From: Gemmatirosa kalamazoonensis
GTDB lineage: Bacteria > Gemmatimonadota > Gemmatimonadetes > Gemmatimonadales > Gemmatimonadaceae
Assembly: GCF_000522985.1 (NCBI RefSeq)
Contig: NZ_CP007130.1
Location: forward strand, 186,001 to 250,000
Length of the DNA: 64,000 nucleotides
Reading direction: 5' to 3'
The position numbers and the translations under genes were made by a program. A model generated the notes under the pieces. It made no database searches, was not told the DNA's origin, and saw nothing but the letters and a program-made list of their open reading frames with translations. Numbering within the stretch: the first letter of the stretch is position 1; each line of letters begins with the position of its first letter. Positions 27,712 through 36,800 of the stretch are shown here, in pieces.

Positions 27712-28500
27712 CTACGGCGTCCGCGTCCCTTCGAGGAAGCCGAGGTTCACGGGGCGCAGGAGCGCGTCCCGGTACACCACCCTCTTGTGGCGCAGTCGCA
27801 GCGCGTCCTGGCGGAGCTCGCCCGGCGAGTTGCCCGGCGCGACGACTGGCCCGGGTCGGCCGGTCAGCGGGACGTCGAGCCCCACGGGCTCGAGCGCCAC
27901 GTCGTCGAGCCAGACCTGTCCCTGGCCCTCCAGCAGAGCGCCGAGCGATATACCTACCGCGTTAGGCGGCACGTCCAGGACGACCTCGTACCGCGCCCAG
28001 GCCGTGTTCTGCATGATCGGGCGATCCTGCATGTAGTCGGTGCTCTCCAACCCGGACGGCCCGTCGACGCGCATCCACAGCGAGGCCATGCCAAACGTCC
28101 CGGCCTGCGCCCCCGTCTTCAGGAACCCGGAGAGGCGGACACGTTGCCCGCGGTAGAGGTCGGCCCGAATGCTCTGCTGCAAGGTCGCCACGTGGCGGGG
28201 TGTCGCGACGAGCGAGCGGATCGTCCCGCCGCCCTCGCCTTGTCCGCCGTCGCGGCGACTGAGGTCGGTGCCGACGAGGTAGTCGCCGGTCCCCGCCCCG
28301 ACCGCGTACCAGCCCGTGGGCATGCGCCCGACCTGTGCGTTCGCGGCGCTGGTCGCCACCGCGAACGTGGCGACGAGGGCCGCCCCGACAGCGGTGGCTG
28401 CCCTGACATAGCGTTGACGCCACCTGTGCGGCGCGGCCGTTGGAGCCTGCACGCCCGTGAACGACGCCACGCCATCGATGTACCGCATGAATCCTTGCAT
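27712..28500 (-). CDS. Exported carbohydrate-binding-like domain protein
   Basis: A 262-residue protein with an atypical N-terminal extension, then a signal-like hydrophobic segment (about 33-56), then a beta-sandwich domain. Motifs include YRGQRVRLSGFLKT, LWMRVDGP, DRPIMQ and VVLDVPPNAVGISLGALLEG, with a GQVWLDDVALEPVG ending. This domain is usually found fused to the C terminus of AraC regulators or peptidases; here it stands alone. ATG 28500 has AAGGAGC seven bases upstream. Ligand unknown. Confidence 0.6.
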   Translation of the reverse strand: MQGFMRYIDGVASFTGVQAPTAAPHRWRQRYVRAATAVGAALVATFAVATSAANAQVGRMPTGWYAVGAGTGDYLVGTDLSRRDGGQGEGGGTIRSLVATPRHVATLQQSIRADLYRGQRVRLSGFLKTGAQAGTFGMASLWMRVDGPSGLESTDYMQDRPIMQNTAWARYEVVLDVPPNAVGISLGALLEGQGQVWLDDVALEPVGLDVPLTGRPGPVVAPGNSPGELRQDALRLRHKRVVYRDALLRPVNLGFLEGTRTP

Positions 28501-29055
28501 GGTGCTCCTTGTTCCACTTCTCTCCCCAGAGACCTCGGGGGTCGTAGGGTCACCGCACGCGGCCAGTGTGCCGCCCCGCGGTGGCGCGACCATCGACTCG
28601 TGTTAGGCTCGTACGAGCCCGTGAGCGGGTGGGTCGCCCTGGTGCTCTGACCGGTCGTGTCGGCGCGACCGCGTTCGCGGTGCACGACGAGAAAACCGGC
28701 CGAGCAGACGAGCGTCCTGGGAGAGGACCCTCGTGCTCAGCCGGTTTCGCGATTAGCTCCGCCCGACGCTAGGGCGATCCAGAAAACGGCGCGTCGGGCA
28801 TCATGGCTTCTGAGAGTCGAAAGATACCTGCGCGGCCCAGCAATAGCGAGGATTCGCGGCCACCAAGCGCGGTGCCGCAGACGCGCCACCGGGCAAGCTC
28901 CATCGACCACTGTCGCGTTAGGCACCGGCACAGCGCGCTGCGCCAGGATCCCGTGGAGCGGCTCGATCTGTTCGTGCTACAGCGCGCCGAGCCCCGCCGC
29001 GCCTAGCGCAGTGCGTCGAGTGTGTCGTGCAGCGCGCGGATCTCAGTCGTTCGGA
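28501..29055. other. Intergenic region with long imperfect hairpin
   Basis: About 555 nt without a supported gene. Two GTTAGGC motifs (28601 and 28917). The hairpin is listed separately. Confidence 0.3.
28693..28747. repeat. Imperfect inverted repeat (55 nt)
   Basis: Outer arms AAACCGGC (28693-28700) and GCCGGTTT (28740-28747) enclose GAGCA/TGCTC, CGAG/CTCG and GTCCT/AGGAC helices with small bulges. It could be a bidirectional terminator or part of an RNA. It lies about 310 nt downstream of the minus-strand gene ending at 29056. Confidence 0.45.
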
Positions 29056-29601
29056 TCATTTCGCACGGGGCGCCTCCGGTCGCTCGTCCGAGACGGCGTC
29101 ATCACGGGTGAGGAGCTGACACAGCTCCTCGTCGCCGCGGGCGCGCCAGTCCGGCGGATAGTCGGAGATCTGGCGGTGCACCGCGCCGGAGTGAAACCCG
29201 AGCCATCGGGGGCTCGCGCCGCCGAACAGATCATTCGGGCCGGCTTCGGAGATGGTCCAGCTACGGCCGCTGGCGTCGCGGACCTCGCGTGCGGTCGCGG
29301 ACGTCGGCAGGTCGGCTGCCCGGCGGGTGGCCCGCGCGGTCCGGCGCAGCGCGGCAGCTTCGGCGCGCGCGGCGGCCGCGGCCTCGCGGGCGCGCTCCGC
29401 CCGCCAGCGCAGATAGATGAACGTCTCTCGCCCGATCTCGACGCGGAGCCGCGCGAGACCCGCGCGCAGCGCGCGATCCAATGCGTCGCCGTCCCCGGGC
29501 GACGGCCTGCCGGGTGGGACCACCGCCTCGTGTGCCAGGAGTTCCGGCTCCAGCTGCGACAGAAGCTCGAGCGCCCTGACGACGTCTACGTTCGGACTCA
29601 T
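29056..29601 (-). CDS. Hypothetical protein
   Basis: A 181-residue soluble protein. Residues 1-50 are variable. About 65-120 form a long Ala/Arg-rich helix (AERAREAAAAARAEAAALRR), probably a coiled coil. The C-terminal part (WTISEAGPNDLF, LGFHSGAVHRQISDYPPDW, DEELCQLL) resembles a small domain seen in other gemmatimonad proteins, without known function. ATG 29601 is preceded by GGAGGG. The downstream hairpin at 28693-28747 may end its transcript. Confidence 0.55.
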   Translation of the reverse strand: MSPNVDVVRALELLSQLEPELLAHEAVVPPGRPSPGDGDALDRALRAGLARLRVEIGRETFIYLRWRAERAREAAAAARAEAAALRRTARATRRAADLPTSATAREVRDASGRSWTISEAGPNDLFGGASPRWLGFHSGAVHRQISDYPPDWRARGDEELCQLLTRDDAVSDERPEAPRAK

Positions 29602-29896
29602 GGGCCGAACCCTCCGTGCGGGGTGCCCGCCCGCGTCGCCATCGGTGTCGACGGACGGTGTGCATGCTCGGGCCGTGCTCCGCGGCGGACGCCGAAAACG
29701 GAGGACGGGCGGAAACGAAACGACGCCCCCAGTCGTGGAAGGCGTCGCCAGTAGCGCCCATCGGTCCATCGAAGTTTCGCCGCGCGCTGGTGGCGTTCCG
29801 CGGAGTCCTGCGCTCCGCTGCAGGCGAGTGAAGTGTGCGATACCCGACATAGCGTTCGCAAGGGCGGCAGGCGGCCACCACGTCGGTCGCTGCGGC

Positions 29897-30394
29897 TCAG
29901 AGGCGGACGAGCGACGCGATCACCGGCCCCCACGTCTCCCACCGCCTCCGGTCGGACACGTCCGCGAGCGTGAGCACGGCGGCCGTGCCCTCCGCGTCGC
30001 CGCTCTGCACGAGCGTGATGCTGACGCGCATGTGCCGCTCCGACCCGCCGGTGCCGGCAATCGTTATCGGCGCGTCGCCCAGGCCGTCGCCGGTGAGCAG
30101 CGCTCGCGCCACGGGCCACTCCAGCACCGGCGGGAGCTGCGCCACGTCGGGCCACGCCGACGGCACGCTGCGCGCCTGCAGGTGCCCGGCCGCCTCGTTC
30201 GCGTACGTCACGCGGCCCGATCGGTCCACCAGCAGCACGGCCGTCGGCAGCTGCGCGAGCAGGGCGCGCACCACCACCGGCTCGAAGATGGCTTCGAACG
30301 CCGGCCGCGCGCCATCGCGCTGTTCGGCGCGGGGCACGGCACGATCGATCGAGAAGGGTTGGCGCGTGGGTCGATCGGTCGTCGCTGCGAACAT
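29897..30394 (-). CDS. Stand-alone PAS domain protein
   Basis: A 165-residue protein consisting mainly of one PAS domain (about 38-150): LLAQLPTAVLLVDRSGRVTYANEAA at the start, and RVSITLVQS followed by AVLTLADVSDRR at the end. No kinase, cyclase or DNA-binding output is attached, so it would act through another protein. The flanking spacers (29602-29896 and 30395-30531) show nothing distinct. Confidence 0.7.
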   Translation of the reverse strand: MFAATTDRPTRQPFSIDRAVPRAEQRDGARPAFEAIFEPVVVRALLAQLPTAVLLVDRSGRVTYANEAAGHLQARSVPSAWPDVAQLPPVLEWPVARALLTGDGLGDAPITIAGTGGSERHMRVSITLVQSGDAEGTAAVLTLADVSDRRRWETWGPVIASLVRL

Positions 30395-30531
30395 GGGACA
30401 CCTGTCGAAGAATTGCCCGGACCGGGACTGAATTCCGCCTCACGCGGTTCCACGAAGGATACCGGCCTCACGTCGCGGGGAGGGTCGCCGTGTCCAACTG
30501 CCCGCCACGGAGAACGCCTGACGGCGCGCGG

Positions 30532-32726
30532 TCAGAACGCGATGACGCCCTCGGCGAGGAAGCCCTTGAACCGGCCGCCATTGCGGATGTCGCTCGTCGG
30601 GAAGTCGTGATACTTCTGGTTCACCCACTCCACCTTCGTGAGGAGCAGCGGTGTGATGAACCAGCCGCCGCCGACCTGTGTGCGCTTCACGTTGATGTCG
30701 TTCGTCATCCCGGCGAGCCGCCCCGACACGGTGTTGTACCGCCCGCTCGCGTACAGGTGGTCGCCGAAGAAGCGGTACGTCAGCTCGTTCGACTGCTGGG
30801 TGACCGTGCGGTACGACGTCTCCGCCGCGCCGCGTCCGCGCGCGCGCGCTCGAACGTGCCGAAGTACTCGAGCCCATGGTACTTCACGAACGGGTTGACG
30901 ACGACGGAGTGCTGGCCCGTGCTCTGGCCGTTGAACGGCTGGATCGCGCCCGACCATGCCTGCGCGCTCTCGGTCGACGCGGTGTTCTCGAGCACGTCGT
31001 AGTAGCGCGAGCCGCCCCGGTCGCCGTTGTAGAGCGTCTGCGCGTTCGCGCGCGACTGGCTGAACAGCGAGCCCGTGAGGCGGACACGGAGCGCCTCGCT
31101 CACCTGCCGGTCGACTCCGAGCTTGCCGTAGAACGCCGGCGCGCGCTTGCCCGGGTTGAGGATCGTGCCGCGCACCTCGCCGTTGGTCACCGCGCCCATG
31201 ACGAACGCGCCGTCGAGCAGACCGCGCCCGTGGACGTACGCCTCGCCGCCGACCTCGGTGGTGAACGCGTCCATGATGTAGTTGCCGACGAGCGGATTGA
31301 ACATCGCGTTCCCGTTGTCGGTGCGGCGGAAGTGCGCGTCGCCGTAGTTGATCTCGAAGTGGCCGGCCTTCAGCGTGACGTACCGCATGAGGCGATTGAG
31401 CGGCTCGAAGTCGACCGGCGACGCGTCGATGAGCGCGTAGCCGTCCTTGATCCACACCTCGTTGTGGTGGCGCGACGAGAGGTAGCTCGTGAGCGCCACG
31501 CGCACGCCCTTCGCGAGCTGCACGTTCACGTAGGCATTCGCCGACGCGTTGTTGAAGCCGTGACCGATCGTGATGAGCTGGTTCGCGTTCACGCCGTTGA
31601 CGACGTTGGCGGCGGCGGTGTTGGAGTGGCCGAGCCCCTGGAACTGCTGCGTGAACGCGGCGCCGAACGCGAGCCTGAAGCCGGTGAACGGCATCGTGTC
31701 GTTCTTCGGCGCCTCGAACACGTTGATGCCGCGCTGGTCGGCGGGGCGCAGCCGCTGGATGGTGATCGGCGGGACGTTGCTCGGCGCCGCGGTCGTGGCC
31801 GCGGGAACGTCGGCGGGCACGGGTTCCCCCGCCGACGAGTCACGGACGATCGCGACCACAGTCGTCGTATCGCTCACCGTGGGCACGAGCGCTGGCGTGG
31901 CGACCTGCGGAATCAGGACGACCGGGTCGGCGCGATCGCGAACGCCAGGTGACACCGTGGTCGCCGCGGGCGCCGTCGCGCGGACGGCCGGTTTCACCGG
32001 CGAGGCCGGCCCGCGAGCGGGCGACACGGCGCTCGCGGCCGGCGCGGCCGGCACGGTCACCGGGGCCGGTGGCGCCGCGCGCGGCGCGGGCGACGCGATG
32101 GGGACCGGACGGGCGGCCACGACCATCGCGCCCTTCAGCACGAGGTCGAAGCGCACCGTGATGAGCTCACCGACCTTCATCGCGCCGAGCATGAGCGTGG
32201 GCGGCTTGAGGGCGAACTCCTTCATGTGCAGCGCGTAGCTGCCGGTCACCCGGAGCGCGCCGTCACCGGCGGCCACCGCCTGCGTGGCGATCGCTATGGT
32301 GTGCTGCGCGCCGCCGACCGAGAGCGTGCCGTTCAGGGTGCCCGCCGCGCCCGCGCCGCTCGTCGCGACGTCGTAGCCCGTGAGGCGGAACTCGATCGTC
32401 GGCGCCTCGTTCGCCTTGAGCGCCTTCAGCATGTGCTCGTTCATCGTGCCGTTGCCGCAGTCCATCTTCGCGGCGCTCACGCGCACCACCGCGGTGTGGA
32501 CGGCTTTCGTGCCGGCGAGCACCGCGGCCGACGCGCCTGGCGCGGCGTCGACGTCGACCGTGAACGCGGGCGCCGTGCACGAGAACTTCTTCACGGTCGA
32601 GGTGCCGTCGATCCAGAGTCGGCTCTGTGGCGCGAGCCGCAGCGGCTCGGCGGCGGAACGCCACGCGATCACGGCCGGCGTGAGGCACAGGAGCGCGAAC
32701 AGCTTGGTGTGCGGGGTCGTGCGCAT
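30532..32726 (-). CDS. YceI-porin fusion, frameshifted in a CG repeat
   Basis: From ATG 32726: signal peptide, then a YceI-like lipid-binding domain (about 25-190; RLWIDGTSTVKKFSC, EFRLTGYDV), then a Pro/Ala-rich linker, then an outer-membrane barrel (from about 290) with porin-like strands (LKAGHFEINYGDAHFRRTDN, NPLVGNYIMDAFTTEVGGEAY). The first frame runs out after YFGTFERARA at about 30840. The barrel continues in the next frame (AAETSYRTVTQQSNEL) to a proper C-terminal GVIAF at 30532. The break sits in an 11-nt CG repeat; removing one CG pair restores a protein of about 730 residues. This may be phase variation, mutation or a base-call error. Confidence 0.7.
30837..30847. repeat. CG dinucleotide tract at frameshift
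   Basis: CGCGCGCGCGC within the YceI-porin gene. One fewer CG unit would rejoin the two reading frames exactly (FERARGRGAAETSYR). Dinucleotide tracts are prone to slippage. Confidence 0.6.
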
Positions 32727-32853
32727 AAGGTCCTGGGTTCGAGTCCCGCGTGTGTGCGGGTCCCGATGAGTCGTGCAGGGCGGCCACGTTCGGACTGCGG
32801 GAGGGACGCCCTCGTCGTGCGTGCGTCGTGCAGCGTGCGTCGTGCGTTCTTCC

Positions 32854-33684
32854 TCAGGGCACGGCGGCAATGTGGTCCGCGGCCGGGTGGTTCTGCGAGG
32901 CGAGCGTCATCCGCGTGCGGCCGACGACCGGCATGTCGCTCTCGATCTGCACGGGGATTCGCCAGTCGTCGTCGGTGAGGTCGAGACGGATCACCCCTTC
33001 CCCGTGGTAGCGCCGCTCGTCCTGCACGCGCATCTCGACGGTCACGGTGCGGAACGTCCCGGCCTCCGTGGTAAGGGTGCGTCGGCCGACGACGCGCAGG
33101 AGCGTCGGGTTGCGCGCCGCGTCGAAGTGGCGGTCGTAGCGCACCGCAGCCGCGGTGCTGCCGCCTAACGGCAGTGTGCGGAGCACGTACATGAACGAGA
33201 GCTCGTCGAGCGGCGCGTCGGACGCGATCACGCCGCTCGTCCCGCCGTCGCCGGTCCACCGGTGCGCCGCGCCGTCGATCTCGACGTGCTCGTCGTGCTT
33301 CGAGAGCGGGTCCCGCTCGTGCTTGTGGAACCGCAGGGCCGTCAGGCGGACCGGGTCGAGCCACGACTCGGTCCGGTCGACCGCCTTGAACGGGCCGACG
33401 CGCGCCTGGAAGTCGAAGCGGAGCACCCACGTCGCCGTACCGCGGACGACCTCGGTCGTGTCGACGAGCATCGAGAGGCGGCCGGAGGCGCCGAAGTGCG
33501 CGGCATGGACCCGGTACGTGAGCCGCTCGCCGACGAAGAAGGGCAACCGAGCCGCGGCCGTCGTCGCCGCGCCGGCGACGTCCTGGGCCGCGACGACACG
33601 GGCGGCGGTCAGGCCGAGCATGGCGCAGCACACCACGGCGGCGAGCCGCGTTCGTCGTAGGACGTCGCGTATCGGCCAGCCCAT
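32854..33684 (-). CDS. Exported DUF3108-like protein
   Basis: A 276-residue product with a signal peptide (about 1-33) and a beta-rich mature domain of the DUF3108 type. Typical features are FFVGERLTYRVHAAHFGASG, the FDFQARVGPFKAVDRTESWLD strands, DELSFMYVLRTLPL and YHGEGVIRLDLTDDDWRIPVQIES near the end. ATG 33684 is preceded by GGGAGA. The family is periplasmic with unknown role. It lies just upstream, on the same strand, of the YceI-porin gene, so a shared envelope role is possible. A short GTGCGTCGTGC-type direct repeat lies between them (about 32812-32845). Confidence 0.7.
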   Translation of the reverse strand: MGWPIRDVLRRTRLAAVVCCAMLGLTAARVVAAQDVAGAATTAAARLPFFVGERLTYRVHAAHFGASGRLSMLVDTTEVVRGTATWVLRFDFQARVGPFKAVDRTESWLDPVRLTALRFHKHERDPLSKHDEHVEIDGAAHRWTGDGGTSGVIASDAPLDELSFMYVLRTLPLGGSTAAAVRYDRHFDAARNPTLLRVVGRRTLTTEAGTFRTVTVEMRVQDERRYHGEGVIRLDLTDDDWRIPVQIESDMPVVGRTRMTLASQNHPAADHIAAVP

Positions 33685-34224
33685 GATGTCTCCCGCAACC
33701 TGGTGTCGTCGACCCGGGCGGCGTGAGGCGGAGAGTCCGCGACGCTCGCGCGGGGACGCGTGCTGTGCCGCGGCGGGCTCGCGGTGTGCTGATCGGCGCC
33801 TAACAGAGGATCGGCGGCGTGGCGTCGCCCGCGGACTGCCACGGCTCGTGCGCGATCGGTCGCGGCGCGTCGCCGCAAGGCCTCCTTCGAGGGGAACACG
33901 TCGACGCACATCGACGTGTCGGCCGCTGGAGCATCGATCACGATGTGGTCGCGGCTGATGACACGAGGGGCACGAACCGAGCCGTCCCGGTGTCTGACAG
34001 CCCTCATTGTAGCTGCACCGCCGAATTGACCCGGGAATGGCCCGCGTGGGGGCCACGCCGGTGTCGCGACTGGCCTGCCAGCGACTTGGATGGACCACCA
34101 GCGGCCGAGTTAGCTCGATGGTCGCGCTGCCGGGGCCGGCATCGTGTATTCGGCGCGCTCCCAAGCAGCAGGGCCTCGTCGGGAGTCCGACGTCGTTGGC
34201 CTGTCACGTGCGCCACGGCGCGAC
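33685..34224. other. Intergenic region, divergent genes
   Basis: About 540 nt with one GCCTAAC motif at 33800. Several overlapping frames are open, but none has a recognisable product or ribosome-binding site. Promoters for both flanking genes must lie here; none was assigned. Confidence 0.3.
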
Positions 34225-34509
34225 ATGACCCATTCTGACGCCTTCCACGCGCTCGCGGAGAGCCTCGGGGCGGCTCGGCTGCACTTCCTGCGGGTCGAGC
34301 TCCAAGTCGGCCGGACGATGCTCGATGCAGCAGATCACTCACGCGGTGACGTCGACCGCGAACGCCGGCGCGCACGCGCGCAGGAGGCGCACGACGAAGT
34401 CGGCCGGCATCTCGCGAAGGGCGCCGAGCTCGGCCTCACGGCCGCGCAGTGGACGGAACTGACGACGGGACTCGCAGTGCTCGCGCGGCGACTCAGCGAC
34501 CGGAGCTGA
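34225..34509 (+). CDS. Small helical hypothetical protein
   Basis: A 94-residue soluble protein predicted to be almost entirely helical (FHALAESLGAARLHFLRVEL, AQEAHDEVGRHLAKGAELGL, WTELTTGLAVLARRL). It has regular charge spacing and no known motif. The start ATG 34225 is the first that gives this helix. It is followed by an inverted pair of the GCCTAACG motif that may act as its terminator. Confidence 0.45.
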   Translation: MTHSDAFHALAESLGAARLHFLRVELQVGRTMLDAADHSRGDVDRERRRARAQEAHDEVGRHLAKGAELGLTAAQWTELTTGLAVLARRLSDRS

Positions 34510-34546
34510 ACGGCGGTTCCGTGCACCCGCGCAGGCGGCGCGCGAG

Positions 34547-34572
34547 CGTGCCTAACGCATCCGTTAGGCACG
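34547..34572. terminator. Hairpin from inverted GCCTAACG motifs
   Basis: CGTGCCTAACG (34547-34557) and CGTTAGGCACG (34562-34572) form a perfect 11-bp stem with a CATC loop, about 40 nt after the stop at 34509. There is no T tract. Paired uptake-type motifs serve as terminators in Neisseria and Haemophilus; the same is inferred here. Confidence 0.5.
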
Positions 34573-34721
34573 ACGCGCGAAGCCGGCCGACCGCAGGCGC
34601 GTCGAGCGGCGGGCGAGAAGCCGAACCCGCGCCTGTCGACCGACGCGTAGTGACGTGACGACGTCCTGGGGCGCTTCCCCGACGCTTGCGCCGGAGTCCG
34701 TTGGCAGCACGTTCCTCGGCG

Positions 34722-35093
34722 TCAGCGCCGACGCAGCAGACCGGGCCCGAGCCACGGGAGATGCGCGAGCGCCGCGACGAAGCCCACGACGACGAGCGGG
34801 GTCCGCCGCAGTGAGAGCGCGGCCGGCTCCACCGCCGCACGCGGCCGCGGCCCGACGGCCGTGTCACAGGCGCCCGACGTGCTCGGGATCTGGTGGACCC
34901 GGCCGCCGAGGAGCGCGGTCGTTCCCGCGTGGCCGAACCCTTCGTGCGCGAGCGTCGCGACGAAGCAGCACACGACGGCGATCGCGCCGAGCCGACTCGA
35001 GACGAACGAGGCGATGCGCACGCCGGCAGAGGCAGCGCGGCGTGGGGCTGGCCCGCGCGCGCCCGCGCACCGTCCCGCGTGATTGCCTCCCAA
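34722..35093 (-). CDS. Possible truncated membrane zincin-like protein
   Basis: A frame of 123 residues with a hydrophobic helix carrying AHEGFGHAG, an HExxxH arrangement like that in membrane-embedded HExxH families such as M50, followed by TTALLGGRVH. A second hydrophobic segment lies near the C terminus (VVVGFVAALAHLPWL). It is much shorter than such families usually are and the ends are not family-like, so it may be a remnant. GCCTAAC motifs lie at 35136 and 35190 upstream; 35094-35370 shows no gene. Confidence 0.3.
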   Translation of the reverse strand: MGGNHAGRCAGARGPAPRRAASAGVRIASFVSSRLGAIAVVCCFVATLAHEGFGHAGTTALLGGRVHQIPSTSGACDTAVGPRPRAAVEPAALSLRRTPLVVVGFVAALAHLPWLGPGLLRRR

Positions 35094-35370
35094 ATTCTCG
35101 ACGTGCAGCGCGCGAAATCCGATGGGGCGAGGGCGCCTAACGACGCGACGCTTCGAACACGCGAGAAGCGGCCTTCCCGCATCCAGCGCGTTAGGCGTCG
35201 GTGACCGTCAGCGGCGAACGGTCAGGCGCCCGTCGACACTCTGCAACGGAGCATCGCGCTCCGGCCGTCAGTACGGCGCGGCGACGATCGCTGTGGCTCG
35301 CGCTTGTCGCCGAGGTGCGCGAGCGTGACGCGGATGTCGGCGTCCTCGATCGACAGCGTCGACGCCCGCG

Positions 35371-36345
35371 CTACGCGGCGATCCTGACGACGACACTGCC
35401 GCGCTTACGGCCGGTCTCCACACGCCGGTGCGCGTCGACGATCCGCTCGAGCGGAAACGTCTCGTCGATGACGGGTGTGAAGTGCCCTTCCGCCGCGATC
35501 GCGGCGAGCCGCTGCAGGTCCGCGACGCGCGAGGGGGCGGTCCCGGCGATCACGCGATGTCCGCTGCCGCGGCCCGCGAGCGGGGCGAGCAGCAAATCCG
35601 AGAACCCGCTGAGCACTCCGAGGAGGCGTCCGCCGCGCGCGAGCGAGCGTCTGACCCTCGCGTAAGGAGCGTTGCCGATGGTGTCGACGATGACGTCGTA
35701 CTGCGCCCCGGTCGCCGCGAAATCGACGCTCGCGTAGTCGATCACGTGCTGCGCGCCGAGGCCGCGCACCAACTCGACGTTCGCGGCGCTGCAGACGCCG
35801 GTCACGTCCGCCCCGAAGTAGCGCGCGAGCTGTACCGCCGCAGAGCCGACGCTGCCGGACGCGCCGTTCACGAGGACGCGCTCCCCGCGCGCGAGCGCGG
35901 CTCGCCGGAAGAACTTCAGCGCCGTCATCCCGCCGAAGGACAGCGCCGCGGCCTGTTCGAACGACAGCCCGGCCGGCTTTCGCGCGATCAGGCCGCTCGC
36001 CCGAATGCTGTGGAACTCGGCGTGACATCCCATCCTCGCGTCGGCAAAGGCGAAGACCTCGTCGCCGACGCGGAACCCGGTGGCGTTCTCGCCGACCGCT
36101 TCGACGACTCCCGAGAGCTCGGTGCCGAGGATCGGCTGACGTGGGCGGGTAACGCCGAACACCAGCCGGCCGAACGGACCGAAGCCCGGCGGCATGGCGA
36201 GGCTGCGCGCGCGCCAGTCCCCACTCGAAACGGTGCTCGCGCGCACGCGTACGAGCACCTCTCCGGGTCCGGCGGAAGGCGTCGGGACTTCGCGGACGTT
36301 CACAACCTCCGGGGGACCGTACCGCTCGTAGATCGCCGCTCTCAT
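35371..36345 (-). CDS. NADPH:quinone oxidoreductase-type alcohol dehydrogenase
   Basis: A 324-residue zinc-free medium-chain dehydrogenase. It has the N-terminal GroES-like motif ILGTELSGVVEAVGE, the hinge FADARMGCHAEF, and the Rossmann nucleotide loop VLVNGASGSVGSAAVQLARYFGA. ATG 36345 has AGGAGGAGAC upstream. It probably reduces quinones or enals with NADPH. It is only distantly similar to the dehydrogenase at 14775-15692. Confidence 0.87.
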   Translation of the reverse strand: MRAAIYERYGPPEVVNVREVPTPSAGPGEVLVRVRASTVSSGDWRARSLAMPPGFGPFGRLVFGVTRPRQPILGTELSGVVEAVGENATGFRVGDEVFAFADARMGCHAEFHSIRASGLIARKPAGLSFEQAAALSFGGMTALKFFRRAALARGERVLVNGASGSVGSAAVQLARYFGADVTGVCSAANVELVRGLGAQHVIDYASVDFAATGAQYDVIVDTIGNAPYARVRRSLARGGRLLGVLSGFSDLLLAPLAGRGSGHRVIAGTAPSRVADLQRLAAIAAEGHFTPVIDETFPLERIVDAHRRVETGRKRGSVVVRIAA

Positions 36346-36403
36346 AGTCTCCTCCTTGTCGTGTCCGGAGGATGCGACGCCTGGCCACGCGCGGCTTGAA
36401 CGC

Positions 36404-36498
36404 AGGGGCTGACTCTCGCGGGCGCCGCGACGGTGCGCCGCGCCGAGGACGTGCACCGATCTGCCCATCACCGCGAAGCGGAACGCGAGTCAGCCCCT
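36404..36498. repeat. Spaced inverted repeat upstream of oxidoreductase
   Basis: AGGGGCTGACTCTCGCG (36404-36420) pairs with CGCGAGTCAGCCCCT (36484-36498): 15 bp with a 2-nt bulge across a 63-nt spacer. It may be a regulator site, an RNA stem or a mobile-element scar. Confidence 0.4.
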
Positions 36499-36766
36499 TA
36501 CCGGCTTCCCACGTGTACGACCATCGCACAAGGAACCGCGCGCGACCGCGCTACGCCGGCGCGCTCTTGCGAGCCGCCGGATGACGGCATGGATCGGTCA
36601 CGGCCGTTAGGCGCGCGATACCGCGGGACTTACGTCTACGCGACCGGGTGTACCGGACGGCGCTGTTCGCGCTGACGCGCGGCGGCTACCCGGCGCGGCC
36701 CCCGCCACCCCGCGCACGTGAACGCGAGCAACCCGCGCTGCCTAACGTTTGTGGACAACTTCGCTC

Positions 36767-36794
36767 TTGCGGGACCGTCGCGGAACTGTATTAT
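36767..36794 (+). promoter_or_regulatory. Promoter of structured RNA, copy 1
   Basis: TTGCGG (36767-36772), a 16-nt spacer and TATTAT (36789-36794). The same boxes and spacing occur in copy 2 while the spacer bases differ, which supports a sigma-70-type promoter. A GCCTAACG motif lies about 27 nt upstream. Confidence 0.65.
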
Positions 36795-36800
36795 GGCACT

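Noticed and set aside
32734-32748. tRNA T-arm-like sequence TGGGTTCGAGTCCCG
   Set aside because: No acceptor stem, D arm or plausible anticodon arm could be folded around it, and it overlaps the leader of the YceI-porin gene. Possibly chance.
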